From an uncultured Hymenobacter sp. (GTDB lineage Bacteria; Bacteroidota; Bacteroidia; Cytophagales; Hymenobacteraceae), in the NCBI GenBank assembly GCA_913778455.1, contig CAJYVK010000233.1:1-42050 (forward strand): a stretch of DNA of 42,050 nt, written 5' to 3'. The position numbers were made by a program, and so were the translations under genes. The notes under the pieces were generated by a model. The model made no database searches. It was not told the origin of the DNA and was given only the letters and a program-made list of their open reading frames with translations. Position 1 is the stretch's first letter. Each line of letters starts with the position of its first letter. This document shows, piece after piece, positions 23,861 through 32,417 of this stretch.

Positions 23861-24688
23861 ATGCCCATGACAACGTTTTTGTTTTGGAATATTAACCGTA
23901 AGCCGTTACAGGGATTACTTCGCTTATTAGTGGATGCTCATACCCCTCACATACTCATATTAGCTGAGTGTAGGGTGGCTAGTGATGAGTTGCTCATAAC
24001 TTTAAACAAGGAGAGTATATACACCTACCGTCTCGTACTCGACCCAATTGATCTGTTGGGTGCATCAAGGCTTATCGTACTTAGCCGGCTACCCCGCTCG
24101 GCAGTGCGAGCAATAGGCGGCTTGCCTGAAGCGGCTTTGTACAGAGTTAGACCTTTACAGGGAGAGGAATTGTTGGTAGTTGCCATGCATTTACCTAGCA
24201 AATTACACTTAACCGAGATGGCGCAAACACTACTAGCATCACGTTTACCAGTAGTGATAGCAAATGGCGAACGGAGCGTGAAGCATCAGCGTACCGTTGT
24301 AATTGGCGATTTAAACATGGACCCATTTGAGGCTGGCGTTACCAGTTCGGAAACTCTGCACGCTGTAATGGACAGACAAATAGCGTTGCGCGAAAGCCGC
24401 CAAGTAGCGGGCCAGCACCGCTCATTATTTTATAATCCAATGTGGAGCCGGTTAGGCGATAGTACTACTGGGCCACCCGGTACGTACTATATGGCTGCTT
24501 CAGGGCCAATAGCTACTTATTGGTACACGCTGGACCAAGTTCTCATCCGCCCGGATTTGTTGCCCGCTTTCAAAGAAGAAAATCTGAGCATCCTGACACA
24601 AGCTGGCACTGTAGAGTTACTAACAAAAAGCGGTATCCCTAATACTGCTATCGCCTCTGACCATCTACCTCTTCTTTTCACCATTTAA
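23861..24688 (+). CDS. Endonuclease/exonuclease/phosphatase (EEP) family protein
   Basis: The product is 275 residues, with the metal-dependent EEP fold of DNase I and ExoIII-type enzymes. Catalytic blocks are FLFWNINRKPL (N10), ILILAECRV (E36), TVVIGDLNMDP (Asp/Asn pair), YWYTLDQVLIRP and, at the C-terminus, IASDHLPLLF (Asp-His pair). All the key residues seem intact, so it should cut a phosphodiester or phosphoester bond; the substrate is unknown. GC content is clearly lower than that of the GNAT and comEC genes around it. ATGs at 23861 and 23867 are alternative starts. It is followed after 13 bases by a small low-GC partner gene. Confidence 0.85.
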   Translation: MPMTTFLFWNINRKPLQGLLRLLVDAHTPHILILAECRVASDELLITLNKESIYTYRLVLDPIDLLGASRLIVLSRLPRSAVRAIGGLPEAALYRVRPLQGEELLVVAMHLPSKLHLTEMAQTLLASRLPVVIANGERSVKHQRTVVIGDLNMDPFEAGVTSSETLHAVMDRQIALRESRQVAGQHRSLFYNPMWSRLGDSTTGPPGTYYMAASGPIATYWYTLDQVLIRPDLLPAFKEENLSILTQAGTVELLTKSGIPNTAIASDHLPLLFTI

Positions 24689-24701
24689 CTACTGTACTCT
24701 G

Positions 24702-25136
24702 ATGGATGCTACTAAAAGTCTTTGGGGCGAATTGCCTTTGAATGAATCTGTGCGCACGCCACTCATCATTTTAAGAGAGCAGGCCACATTATTGACTCAG
24801 ATGACTAATGGAATACTAGAAGGCGTGGTGACTAATCAGCGAGTAAAACAAGCGTCCCATGTTTTTGATCCATTTGGGCCGAGCAGGACATTTAAGGCAA
24901 GCTTTTCCATTGAAGCTGCTGCACTTGGGGGATATGTATTCCAAGTATTGCAAGTAAACTATGAGTTAGCTCTGTATCCGGTTGACGTAGATGATCTAGT
25001 GAATAGTGAGAAATTTACTTGCAATAATGTTGATATTTTCGAAGAGGTATTAGGTAATATTCTTTCTTCTAAAGCAGTGCACCAAGCAGTAGGAATGTTG
25101 CTAGCGCAAAGTAGATCAGAGCAAATCGCCGCATAA
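24702..25136 (+). CDS. Hypothetical partner of the EEP nuclease gene
   Basis: The product is 144 residues, soluble and mixed alpha/beta, with no signal peptide (ESVRTPLIILREQATLLTQMTNGILEGVV; then FKASFSIEAAALGGYVFQVLQV). I do not recognise a family. It shares the lower GC content of the upstream EEP gene, starts 13 bases after it and ends five bases before comEC. The pair probably arrived together. It could be an immunity or accessory factor of the nuclease, but nothing in the sequence proves this. Confidence 0.7.
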   Translation: MDATKSLWGELPLNESVRTPLIILREQATLLTQMTNGILEGVVTNQRVKQASHVFDPFGPSRTFKASFSIEAAALGGYVFQVLQVNYELALYPVDVDDLVNSEKFTCNNVDIFEEVLGNILSSKAVHQAVGMLLAQSRSEQIAA

Positions 25137-25141
25137 ACTTT

Positions 25142-27433
25142 ATGCTTTCTTGGTCCTCCGCGCCCTTCCTGCGCGTGGCGCTGGCTTTCATTCTGGGCAT
25201 CACGGGCTACCTCTACCTGGGGCAGGAGTGGGCGGGCAGCGCCGGGCCGTGGGCCGCGGCGTTGGTGCTGCTCTACCTGGCGGCTTGGTGGTGGAGCCAG
25301 CGCCGAGCCAACCCGCTGGCTACCGACGCCGCCGGCCTGGTGGGCTTAGTGGCAATGGCCGCGCTGGGCTTCGCCCGCAGCCAGGCCGTGACCGAAAATC
25401 GCCGCCCCGACCACCTGGGGCACCTCGCCCCGCGCATCGAGTTTTACCGCGCCACCGTGGATGAAGCCCCCGTGGTGCGGGCCAGCACCTTCGCCACCAC
25501 GTTGCGGGTGCAGGCCGCGCGGGTGGCTGGCCGCTGGCGGGTGGCCACGGGCGGCGTCCGCATCAGCCTGCCGCGCTACGAAGCGGCCGCCCCGGTACCC
25601 GCCCCGCGCTATGGCGACGTGTGGCTGGTGCAGGGCGCCCCCGCCCCGAGCAAGGGACCGGCCAACCTGGGCGAGTTCGACTACCGCCGTTACCTGGAGG
25701 TGCATCAGGTATATCATGCGCAGGTTGTGCACCCCGGCCAGTACCGGGTGCTGGGCTACGCGCCGCTGAGCTGGCCGGTGGCCATCAGCCAGCGGGCCGT
25801 CGCCGTGCTCGATGGGGTCTTGCGTCGCTACGTGCCCAGCCAGCGCGAATACGCGCTGGGCACGGCGCTGGTGCTGGGTTTCAAGGACGACATCGACCAT
25901 GATACCCGGCAGGCCTACGCCGATACCGGCACCACGCACATCATGGCGGTGAGCGGCTTGCAGGTGGGGCTGCTGTTTGGGGCGTTGCAGTGGCTGTTAG
26001 GGCAGGTGTCGCTGGGGGGCTCGACGGGGCGCCGCCGGCTGCTCACGGCTGCGCTGGGGCTGGGGCTCATCTGGAGCTATGCGTTGCTGACCGGCCTCTC
26101 GGCCTCGGTGCTGCGGGCTACGGTGATGTTTACGCTCGTCGTTCTGGGTCAGGCCTGGGAGCGCCAGAGTAGCTTGTTCAATACGCTGAGTGCGGCGGCG
26201 TTCTGCCTGCTGCTGTACAATCCTTACTTGCTCTGCGACGTGGGCTTTCAGCTCTCGTTCCTGGCCGTGCTGAGCATCGTGTACTTGCAGCCGCGCATCG
26301 TCCGCGGCTTCGATGCCCGCAATTTCGTCCTCGACCGCCGCCGCGACTGGCACTCCGCCGCCCGCCAACGGGCTACCCGCGCCGGAGCCTGGCTGGCCGA
26401 GGCGGCCTGGCAGCTCACGGCACTGTCGCTGGCCGCGCAGGCGGCCACGTTTCCGCTGGGGCTGTATTACTTCCATCAATTCCCGTTCAATTTTCTGCTG
26501 GCCAATCTCATCGCGGTGCCTATTTCGAGCATCGCCGTGTACGTGGGCGTAGTGCTGCTGCTGGCCAAGGGACTGGTCGTACTACCGGCGCAGTGGCTGC
26601 CCTGGCTCGACTGGCTGCCGCGGCTCATCGGCCGCGTTTTGCAGGGATTAATCTGGCTGTTCAACGAGTATATTTTTCTCATTGGTCGATTGCTGCCGGG
26701 CGCGGTGGTGGGCGGCGTGCACCTCAGCCGGGGGCAGACGCTGCTATTATTCCTGCTCCTCGGGGCCTTTTGCGTGTTTTTGGCGAGCCGGCGGCTGGCC
26801 TGGGCGGGCTGGTGCGTGGTGCTGCTGAGCACCTACGCCGGCAGCCGGGTGGCCGAGGCCCGCGCCGTGGCACCGCTGCGGGAGTTCGTCGTATATAGCG
26901 TGCCGCACCGCTCGGTGGTGGGCTTCTGGCAGGGCGCGGCCGTGGAGGTGGCCACCGTCGACTCGCTGCCCCTCGCCGAAACCGAGCGCACCTACCGCCT
27001 CCAGCCCGGCCTGATTCTACGCCGCGTGCGGGCTCCGCATTACTGCGTAGGCTGGCAGGGTAGCACGGTGCCCGTGCGCCAAATTGCCCCGCCCGACAGC
27101 GCCGAGGCCCGCCGCCGCTACCCGCCCGCGCCCCTGGTGCTGGCCCAGTGGCGGGGCCTGCGCGTGGCCTTCGTGAGCGGCAACCTGCGCCGTTTGCCTG
27201 TTGCTACCGCGCCCACCCTGCCCGCCGACGTAGTAGTGCTGCGCCGCAACCCGTACCTCTACCCCGACGCCCTGGTCGCCCACTTTGGCTCGCACGTGCA
27301 AGTCGTATTCGACTCGTCGTGCAAGCGCTGGTACGTGGCCCGCCAAGCTCCCGCCCTGCACGCCGCCGGCTTCCGCACCTGGGACGTCAACGAGCAAGGC
27401 GCCTTCACCCACGCGCTACCCGCTGGCCGTTGA
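25142..27433 (+). CDS. comEC: ComEC/Rec2-type DNA uptake channel protein
   Basis: The product is 763 residues. N-terminal helices lead into a DUF4131-like OB-type region (about 90-200; GEFDYRRYLEVHQVYHAQVV). The Competence domain follows (about 230-560) with HIMAVSGLQVGLLFG, ALLTGLSASVLRATVMF, NPYLLCDVGFQLSFLAVLSIVYLQPRI and LAAQAATFPLGLYYFHQFPFNFLLANLIAVPIS, all ComEC signatures. ComEC forms the inner-membrane channel for transforming single-stranded DNA. The C-terminal region (about 590-763) is short and lacks the HxHxDH metal site of the metallo-beta-lactamase domain, ending DVVVLRRNPYLYPDAL...VVFDSSCKRW, which looks like a degenerate remnant. It starts five bases after the preceding low-GC gene. 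Confidence 0.93.
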   Translation: MLSWSSAPFLRVALAFILGITGYLYLGQEWAGSAGPWAAALVLLYLAAWWWSQRRANPLATDAAGLVGLVAMAALGFARSQAVTENRRPDHLGHLAPRIEFYRATVDEAPVVRASTFATTLRVQAARVAGRWRVATGGVRISLPRYEAAAPVPAPRYGDVWLVQGAPAPSKGPANLGEFDYRRYLEVHQVYHAQVVHPGQYRVLGYAPLSWPVAISQRAVAVLDGVLRRYVPSQREYALGTALVLGFKDDIDHDTRQAYADTGTTHIMAVSGLQVGLLFGALQWLLGQVSLGGSTGRRRLLTAALGLGLIWSYALLTGLSASVLRATVMFTLVVLGQAWERQSSLFNTLSAAAFCLLLYNPYLLCDVGFQLSFLAVLSIVYLQPRIVRGFDARNFVLDRRRDWHSAARQRATRAGAWLAEAAWQLTALSLAAQAATFPLGLYYFHQFPFNFLLANLIAVPISSIAVYVGVVLLLAKGLVVLPAQWLPWLDWLPRLIGRVLQGLIWLFNEYIFLIGRLLPGAVVGGVHLSRGQTLLLFLLLGAFCVFLASRRLAWAGWCVVLLSTYAGSRVAEARAVAPLREFVVYSVPHRSVVGFWQGAAVEVATVDSLPLAETERTYRLQPGLILRRVRAPHYCVGWQGSTVPVRQIAPPDSAEARRRYPPAPLVLAQWRGLRVAFVSGNLRRLPVATAPTLPADVVVLRRNPYLYPDALVAHFGSHVQVVFDSSCKRWYVARQAPALHAAGFRTWDVNEQGAFTHALPAGR

Positions 27434-27563
27434 GTAACCTCCGCGCCCGTCCGCGAAAATCTTCCGCGTCTTCCGCGGTAAATACCCACCCACCTACGTA
27501 AAATACCGCGCTACCTTAGGCCGTTCAACCCGTGCCGCTGGTTTTGCCGTATTTTGCTTTACT

Positions 27564-28367
27564 ATGACTGACTTATCCCCGGAACTCGACACGCTGCGCT
27601 TTCTGCAATACGAGGTGCAGGACCGCCTGGCCTACATCACGCTCAATCGCCCGGCCAAGCGCAACGCGCTCAGTGCCAACGTCGTTACCGAGCTCAAGCA
27701 GGCTTTCGAGCAGGCCGAGGCCGACGACGAGGTAAAAGTCATCATCCTGCGGGCCACCGGCGACGTGTTCTGCGCCGGGGCCGACCTCAAGTATCTGCAA
27801 GAGCTGCAAGACAATACCTACCAGGAAAACCTGGCCGACAGCACGCACCTCATGCAGCTGTTTCACCAGATTTATACCCTCAAAAAGCTCGTTATCGGCC
27901 AGGTGCAGGGCCACGCGCTGGCCGGCGGCTGCGGCCTGGCCGCCCTCTGCGATATCACCTTCGCCGTGCCCGAAGCTAAGTTTGGCTATACCGAGGTCAA
28001 AATCGGCTTCCTGCCCGCCGTGGTGAGCGTGTTCTTGTTGCGCCGCATCGGCGAGGCACGGACTAAGCAACTGCTGCTCAGCGGCGATACCATCACGGCC
28101 CAGCAGGCGCTGGAGTATGGCCTCATCAACTTCCTCACCGAGAAAGAGCAGCTGGCCGATACCGTGCGAACCTACGCCTTGCGCCTGGCCCGCGAAAACT
28201 CGGGCCACAGCATCGAAATCACCAAGGAAATTCTGGCCCGTCTGCCCGAGCTGGCCCTCGAAGACGGCCTGCGCTACGCCGCCGAGCGCAACGCCGCCGC
28301 CCGCGCCTCCGACGACTGCCGCCGCGGCATCGCCGCCTTCCTGAACAAAGAGAAGCTAGACTGGTAA
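27564..28367 (+). CDS. Enoyl-CoA hydratase/isomerase family protein
   Basis: The product is 267 residues with the crotonase fold. It shows AYITLNRPAKRNALSANVV, the oxyanion-hole blocks DVFCAGADLKYL and GHALAGGCGLAALCDITFA, and FGYTEVKIGFLPA with the probable catalytic Glu. The C-terminal helices include RNAAARASDDCRRGIAAFLNK. It most resembles methylglutaconyl-CoA or short-chain enoyl-CoA hydratases, which add water to trans-2-enoyl-CoA. Two bases after its stop begins a perfect 35-bp inverted repeat that extends to crtZ. Confidence 0.93.
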   Translation: MTDLSPELDTLRFLQYEVQDRLAYITLNRPAKRNALSANVVTELKQAFEQAEADDEVKVIILRATGDVFCAGADLKYLQELQDNTYQENLADSTHLMQLFHQIYTLKKLVIGQVQGHALAGGCGLAALCDITFAVPEAKFGYTEVKIGFLPAVVSVFLLRRIGEARTKQLLLSGDTITAQQALEYGLINFLTEKEQLADTVRTYALRLARENSGHSIEITKEILARLPELALEDGLRYAAERNAAARASDDCRRGIAAFLNKEKLDW

Positions 28368-28369
28368 AA

Positions 28370-28468
28370 ATGTAGGGTAAGCTTTAGCTTGCCCGGCGGC
28401 CGGACAGCCGTTGCTACGCCTTGGCAACGACCATCCGGCCGCCGGGCAAGCTAAAGCTTACCCTACAT
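28370..28468. repeat. Perfect 35-bp inverted repeat filling the space before crtZ
   Basis: The arms 28370-28404 and 28434-28468 are exact reverse complements around a 29-base loop, which itself contains a further CGTTGC/GCAACG stem. The element begins two bases after the enoyl-CoA hydratase stop and ends three bases before the crtZ ATG, so it fills the whole intergenic space and would form a strong hairpin in the crtZ leader. Confidence 0.9.
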
Positions 28469-28471
28469 GCT

Positions 28472-28954
28472 ATGACAATGAACGTACTCGCTGCTCTCTC
28501 CATCACCCTCGCCACGTTCGCCTTTATGGAGTTCTGGGCGTGGTTTATGCACAAATACGTGCAGCACGGGCCGCTGTGGGTGCTGCACCGCTCGCACCAC
28601 GTGCGCCCCAGCCCCCGGCCGTTTGAGCGCAACGACTGGTTCTTCGTGATTTATGGGGCTATTTCCGCAGTACTCTTCATCACCGGCGACAACGGGGCGC
28701 GGTGGTGGTTTTGGGTGGGCGTGGGCATTGCGGCCTACGGCACGGTGTATTTTTTCGTGCACGATGGCCTGATTCACGGCCGGCTGCCTTTTTGGAAGAA
28801 AACGGACAACGTGTATCTGCGGGCCCTCAACATGGCTCACAAGGTGCATCACAAAACTCAGGGCCGCGACCACTCCCAGGAATTTGGCCTGCTGTGGGTG
28901 TCGCCCAAGTACCTGCGCCTGGCCCGCCAGCAAGCCTTGAAAAGGGCGCAGTAA
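28472..28954 (+). CDS. crtZ: Beta-carotene hydroxylase CrtZ
   Basis: The product is 160 residues, a typical size for CrtZ of the membrane fatty acid hydroxylase superfamily, a di-iron enzyme that hydroxylates C3 of beta-rings. Histidine clusters are MHKYVQH, LHRSHHVRP, FFVHDGLIHGR and AHKVHHKTQGRDHSQEFG, with three or four hydrophobic segments between them. The upstream codon at 28421 is TTG inside the inverted repeat, so the ATG at 28472 (MTMNVLAALS) is preferred; ATG 28478 is possible. It is the first gene of the carotenoid cluster. Confidence 0.92.
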   Translation: MTMNVLAALSITLATFAFMEFWAWFMHKYVQHGPLWVLHRSHHVRPSPRPFERNDWFFVIYGAISAVLFITGDNGARWWFWVGVGIAAYGTVYFFVHDGLIHGRLPFWKKTDNVYLRALNMAHKVHHKTQGRDHSQEFGLLWVSPKYLRLARQQALKRAQ

Positions 28955-29119
28955 CTTGCGCCTGCTCACGTCGGCAAACTATTTGCGGGGCTGGCGAATT
29001 TAACAAAGTAGTAACTCATTGGCGACGGACCAGCCCTGGTCCCGTGGCTGGGATTTTATGCGCGGTCGCCCCTCGGTGGCCGGCCTCATTATCGTCTATT
29101 CCTTCCAACTGGCAACCTC

Positions 29120-30040
29120 GTGGCTCATTATTCTATCAGCGATTTGGAGCAGCTTTCCGGGGTGAAAGCGCACACTATCCGCATCTGGGAGCAGCGCTAT
29201 AATTTGCTGAACCCCAGCCGGACAACTACGAATATCCGCACTTACGACGAGGCCGACCTGCGCCGGCTGCTCAACGTGGCTACGCTGTGCAGCCGGGGCC
29301 GCCGCATCTCGCAGGTGGTGCGCATGAGCGAGGAGGAGCGCCAGACCGCCGCCCTCGCCCTCTGCAACGAGGTGCAGCCCGCCGACGGCCCCCGCCTCAA
29401 CGCCTTGCTCAACGCTACCCTCGACCTCGACGAGCCGCGCCTGCACCGCCTGTTCGACGAAGCCATCGAAGAATTAGGCACCGAAGAAACGCTGCTGCGC
29501 CTGGGCTACCCGCTGCTCCAGCGCCTGGGCGTGTCGTGGAAAGCCGGCTCGTTGAGCATCGCCCAAGAGCGCCTCGTGGGCCAACTGCTCCGCCAAGAGC
29601 TCATGGCCTCGGCCGATGCGCTGCCGCTCATTCCGCTGGCCCGGGCCGATGCGCCGCGCTGGCTGCTGTTTCTGCCCGAGGGCGAGTGGCAGGAGTTGGC
29701 CCTGTTGTTCATGAACTACGCGCTACGGGCGCGGGGCCGCCAAGTGCTCTACCTCGGCCCCAACCTCCCGCTGGCCGACGTGGTGGCCGCGGCCAAGGCG
29801 TTTAAGCCGAGCGTATTGGCCACGGTGCTCACCACCGTGCCGGCCCGCGGCCAAGTGAGCAGCTTCGCGACCGAGCTGCGGGCGCAGTGCCCCGAAGCCA
29901 CGGTATTACTGTTTGGGTCGCTGGCCGTGCAAACGCCGGCCCTGCCCGAGGGCTGCCTGCCGCTGGCGTGCCTGCACGAGTTTAGAGATTTGATTCCCTT
30001 TGTGAATCAGGAAGTTGAAGTGAAGGTAGCGGAAAAATAA
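29120..30040 (+). CDS. MerR-family regulator, CarH/LitR-like but without B12-ligand histidines
   Basis: The product is 306 residues from a GTG at 29120 (MAHYSISDLEQLSGVKAHTIRIWEQRYN). Residues 1-70 form the MerR HTH and wing. The rest resembles the two-part cobalamin-binding module of CarH/LitR photoreceptors: a four-helix cap (about 85-175) and a Rossmann-like domain (about 180-300; RGRQVLYLGPNLPLADVV). In CarH, B12 is held by His in an EH-type cap motif and by a GExHxxG motif. Here these read AQERLVGQLLRQEL and EGEWQELALL, with Arg and Gln instead of His. It probably represses or activates carotenoid genes together with the adjacent sigma factor, perhaps without light-sensing by B12. Confidence 0.87.
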   Translation: MAHYSISDLEQLSGVKAHTIRIWEQRYNLLNPSRTTTNIRTYDEADLRRLLNVATLCSRGRRISQVVRMSEEERQTAALALCNEVQPADGPRLNALLNATLDLDEPRLHRLFDEAIEELGTEETLLRLGYPLLQRLGVSWKAGSLSIAQERLVGQLLRQELMASADALPLIPLARADAPRWLLFLPEGEWQELALLFMNYALRARGRQVLYLGPNLPLADVVAAAKAFKPSVLATVLTTVPARGQVSSFATELRAQCPEATVLLFGSLAVQTPALPEGCLPLACLHEFRDLIPFVNQEVEVKVAEK

Positions 30041-30166
30041 CATTGGGGCGTGACTGCCGGTTGCTAAATGTACGTACACGGGTGCGCCCTGGGTGGCCGG
30101 CTGTCGAACGACGAATAAAAGTCAGGAAAAGAGTCGGGTTGCGAGCCGGATTACCGGTGGGGGGAC

Positions 30167-30174
30167 TATCTTTG
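30167..30174 (+). promoter_or_regulatory. Bacteroidota -7 element upstream of the ECF sigma gene
   Basis: TATCTTTG is an exact TAnnTTTG match 34 bases before the ATG at 30208, within the MerR-sigma intergenic region where an operator for the MerR protein would be expected. A possible upstream TTG lies at 30139-30141. Confidence 0.5.
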
Positions 30175-30207
30175 TTTAAGATTCTGCCACGAACCCTTCT
30201 ACATTCT

Positions 30208-30768
30208 ATGACTTCCCTGGAATTCACCTCCCAAGTGCAGAAAATTTCCTCCTCGCTCCGCCCCGTGGCCATGAACCTCACCCGCGACGCGGACGATGCG
30301 AAAGACCTGGTGCAGGAAACGCTGCTGAAAGCGCTGCTCAATAAGGATAAGTTTAAAGCTGGTACGAACTTGAAGGCATGGTTGTACACCATCATGCGCA
30401 ACACGTTCATCAACAATTACAATAAGATCACCAAGCGTAGCTCCAACATCGACTCGACGGAGTACTTTCAGTACTTCAACACCGATGAGAACTACATCAC
30501 CCACAACGGGGCCACGACCGACTTCGTGGTGCGCGACATCAACGAGGCCATTGCCAGCCTGGGCAGCGACTACCGCACCCCGTTTATGATGTATTACATT
30601 GGCTACAAGTACCTGGAGATTGCCGAGAAGCTGCAAATTCCAATTGGTACCGTCAAGAACCGCATCCACATCGCCCGCAAAGACCTCAAGGCCGCGTTGA
30701 AAGTGTACGCCCCCGCCGGCGCCGACCGCACCAGCAGCGTGCTGGCCGATGATGCCGACCAGGACTAA
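30208..30768 (+). CDS. ECF RNA polymerase sigma factor
   Basis: The product is 186 residues. Region 2 is visible at about 10-75 (DADDAKDLVQETLLKALLNKDKFKAGTNLKAWLYTIMRNTFINNYNK), and region 4 at about 125-175 (LGSDYRTPFMMYYIGYKYLEIAEKLQIPIGTVKNRIHIARKDL). The ATG at 30208 follows a TATCTTTG element. No anti-sigma gene is beside it; instead it lies between the MerR regulator and crtI, an arrangement seen in other bacterial carotenoid loci where a LitR/CarH-type protein controls a sigma factor. It probably directs crt transcription. A terminator and a repeat follow. Confidence 0.92.
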   Translation: MTSLEFTSQVQKISSSLRPVAMNLTRDADDAKDLVQETLLKALLNKDKFKAGTNLKAWLYTIMRNTFINNYNKITKRSSNIDSTEYFQYFNTDENYITHNGATTDFVVRDINEAIASLGSDYRTPFMMYYIGYKYLEIAEKLQIPIGTVKNRIHIARKDLKAALKVYAPAGADRTSSVLADDADQD

Positions 30769-30793
30769 CTTCCCGCCGCGTTTTGCGTTGGAG

Positions 30794-30833
30794 AAAGCCG
30801 TGCCTTCCGCCAGTTCGGGAGGCGCGGCTTTTT
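30794..30833 (+). terminator. Intrinsic terminator after the ECF sigma gene
   Basis: The stem AAAGCCG-GCCT/AGGC-CGGCTTT with two internal mismatches is followed by five T residues, 26 bases after the stop at 30768. It separates the regulator genes from crtI, which therefore needs its own promoter or read-through. Confidence 0.8.
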
Positions 30834-30837
30834 AGTT

Positions 30838-30936
30838 AGTTATGAGTCATGAGTTAGAAGTTATGAGTTGGGCAAAACGAAGGCCCGCACCACTCCTAAC
30901 CACCAACTCATAACTTTTAACTTATAACTCATAACT
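30838..30936. repeat. Inverted repeat of AGTTATGAGTT type, copy 1
   Basis: The arms 30838-30871 and 30903-30936 (34 bp, three mismatches) are separated by 31 bases and built from short iterations of GTTATGAGTT. It ends eight bases before the GTG start of crtI. A second copy lies after crtI at 32405-32500. Confidence 0.85.
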
Positions 30937-30944
30937 ACTCACAA

Positions 30945-32417
30945 GTGCCCCAAGCGATAGTAATAGGAGCGGGTTTTGCGGGGCTGTCGGCCGCGAGCAG
31001 CCTGGCCCAGGCGGGTTGGCAGGTGACGCTGCTGGAAAAGAATGCTGGCCCCGGCGGGCGGGCACGCGTATTTGAAGCCGAAGGGTTTACCTTCGACATG
31101 GGGCCGAGCTGGTACTGGATGCCCGACGTGTTTGACCAGTACTTTGCGAAGTATGGGAAGAAGGTAGCCGACTACTACGAGCTCGTGCGACTCGACCCGT
31201 CGTACCAGGTTATTTTCGAGGGCGACGATGCCGTGGACATCCCGGCGAGCATGGCGGAGCTTCGGCAACTGTTCGAAAGCCTGGAGCCCGGCAGCGCGGC
31301 GCGGCTCGACGAGTTTTTGGCCCAGGCGGCCTATAAGTATGAAGTGGGCATCAACAAATTTGTGCACCTGCCCAGCCGCTCGGTGCTGGAATTTGTGGAT
31401 TGGGAAATCGTGAAAGGTGCCGTGCGGCTCGACCTGCTGCAAAGCATGGCCAAGCACGCCCGCAAGTTTTTCAGCCATCCCAAGCTACTCAAGCTCATTG
31501 AGTTTCCGGTACTGTTCCTGGGGGCCACGCCCGAGAATACTCCGGCCTTATACTCACTCATGAACTACGCCGACTTGGCGCTGGGCACCTGGTATCCCAA
31601 GGGCGGCATGCACCAGATCGTGCGCGGCATGGTCGCCGTGGCCCAGGAGCTGGGCGTCCGCATCGAATACAACCAGGAAGTGCGCGAGATAGTGGTCGAA
31701 AACGGCCGCAGCACCGGCGTCCGCACCGCCACCGGCTTCTGGCCCGCCGACGCGGTAGTGGCCGGGGCCGACTACCACCACATTGAGCAGCAAGTACTAA
31801 AGCCGGAGCATCGCCACTACTCTCCGGCCTACTGGGATTCGCGCACCATGGCCCCGTCGTCGCTGCTTTTCTACCTGGGCGTAAATCGCCGGCTCGACCG
31901 GCTACGGCACCACAACCTGTTTTTCGACGAGGATTTCAGCCAGCACGCGCACGAGATTTACGAGGCTCCGCAGTGGCCCAGCCGGCCGCTGTTTTACGCC
32001 TCGGTACCCAGCCAGACCGACTCCACGGTGGCGCCGACGGGCTACGAAAACCTGTTTCTGCTCATCCCCGTCGCCCCCGACCTCGCCGACCCCGAGGCCA
32101 CCCGCGAGAAATACTACAACCTGCTGATGGACCGGCTGGAAAAGCACTGCGGCCACCCCATCCGCGAGCACGTGGTGTACAAACGCAGCTATGCCCACCG
32201 CGACTTCGTGGCCGACTACCATTCCTTCAAAGGCAACGCCTACGGGCTGGCCAACACGCTCCAGCAAACGGCCATTCTCAAGCCGACGCTAAAAAGCAAA
32301 AAGGTCAGTAATTTGTATTTCACGGGCCAGCTTACCGTACCGGGACCGGGTGTACCGCCCTCGCTCATCTCCGGCCAAGTAGTAGCCAAGGAAGTACTTA
32401 AGGAAGTTATGAGTTAG
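30945..32417 (+). CDS. crtI: Phytoene desaturase CrtI
   Basis: The product is 490 residues from a GTG at 30945 (MPQAIVIGAGFAGLSAASSLA). The N-terminal dinucleotide fold has G-x-G-x-x-G at residues 8-13, then E31 in VTLLEKN and GGRARVFEAEGFTFDMGPSWYWMP, the CrtI substrate-side block. The C-terminal NLYFTGQLTVPGPGVPPSLISGQVVAKE is the CrtI signature. It introduces double bonds into phytoene to give lycopene with FAD. The last codons, including the TAG stop, lie within the left arm of repeat copy 2, so the EVMS tail is repeat-encoded. Confidence 0.95.
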   Translation: MPQAIVIGAGFAGLSAASSLAQAGWQVTLLEKNAGPGGRARVFEAEGFTFDMGPSWYWMPDVFDQYFAKYGKKVADYYELVRLDPSYQVIFEGDDAVDIPASMAELRQLFESLEPGSAARLDEFLAQAAYKYEVGINKFVHLPSRSVLEFVDWEIVKGAVRLDLLQSMAKHARKFFSHPKLLKLIEFPVLFLGATPENTPALYSLMNYADLALGTWYPKGGMHQIVRGMVAVAQELGVRIEYNQEVREIVVENGRSTGVRTATGFWPADAVVAGADYHHIEQQVLKPEHRHYSPAYWDSRTMAPSSLLFYLGVNRRLDRLRHHNLFFDEDFSQHAHEIYEAPQWPSRPLFYASVPSQTDSTVAPTGYENLFLLIPVAPDLADPEATREKYYNLLMDRLEKHCGHPIREHVVYKRSYAHRDFVADYHSFKGNAYGLANTLQQTAILKPTLKSKKVSNLYFTGQLTVPGPGVPPSLISGQVVAKEVLKEVMS

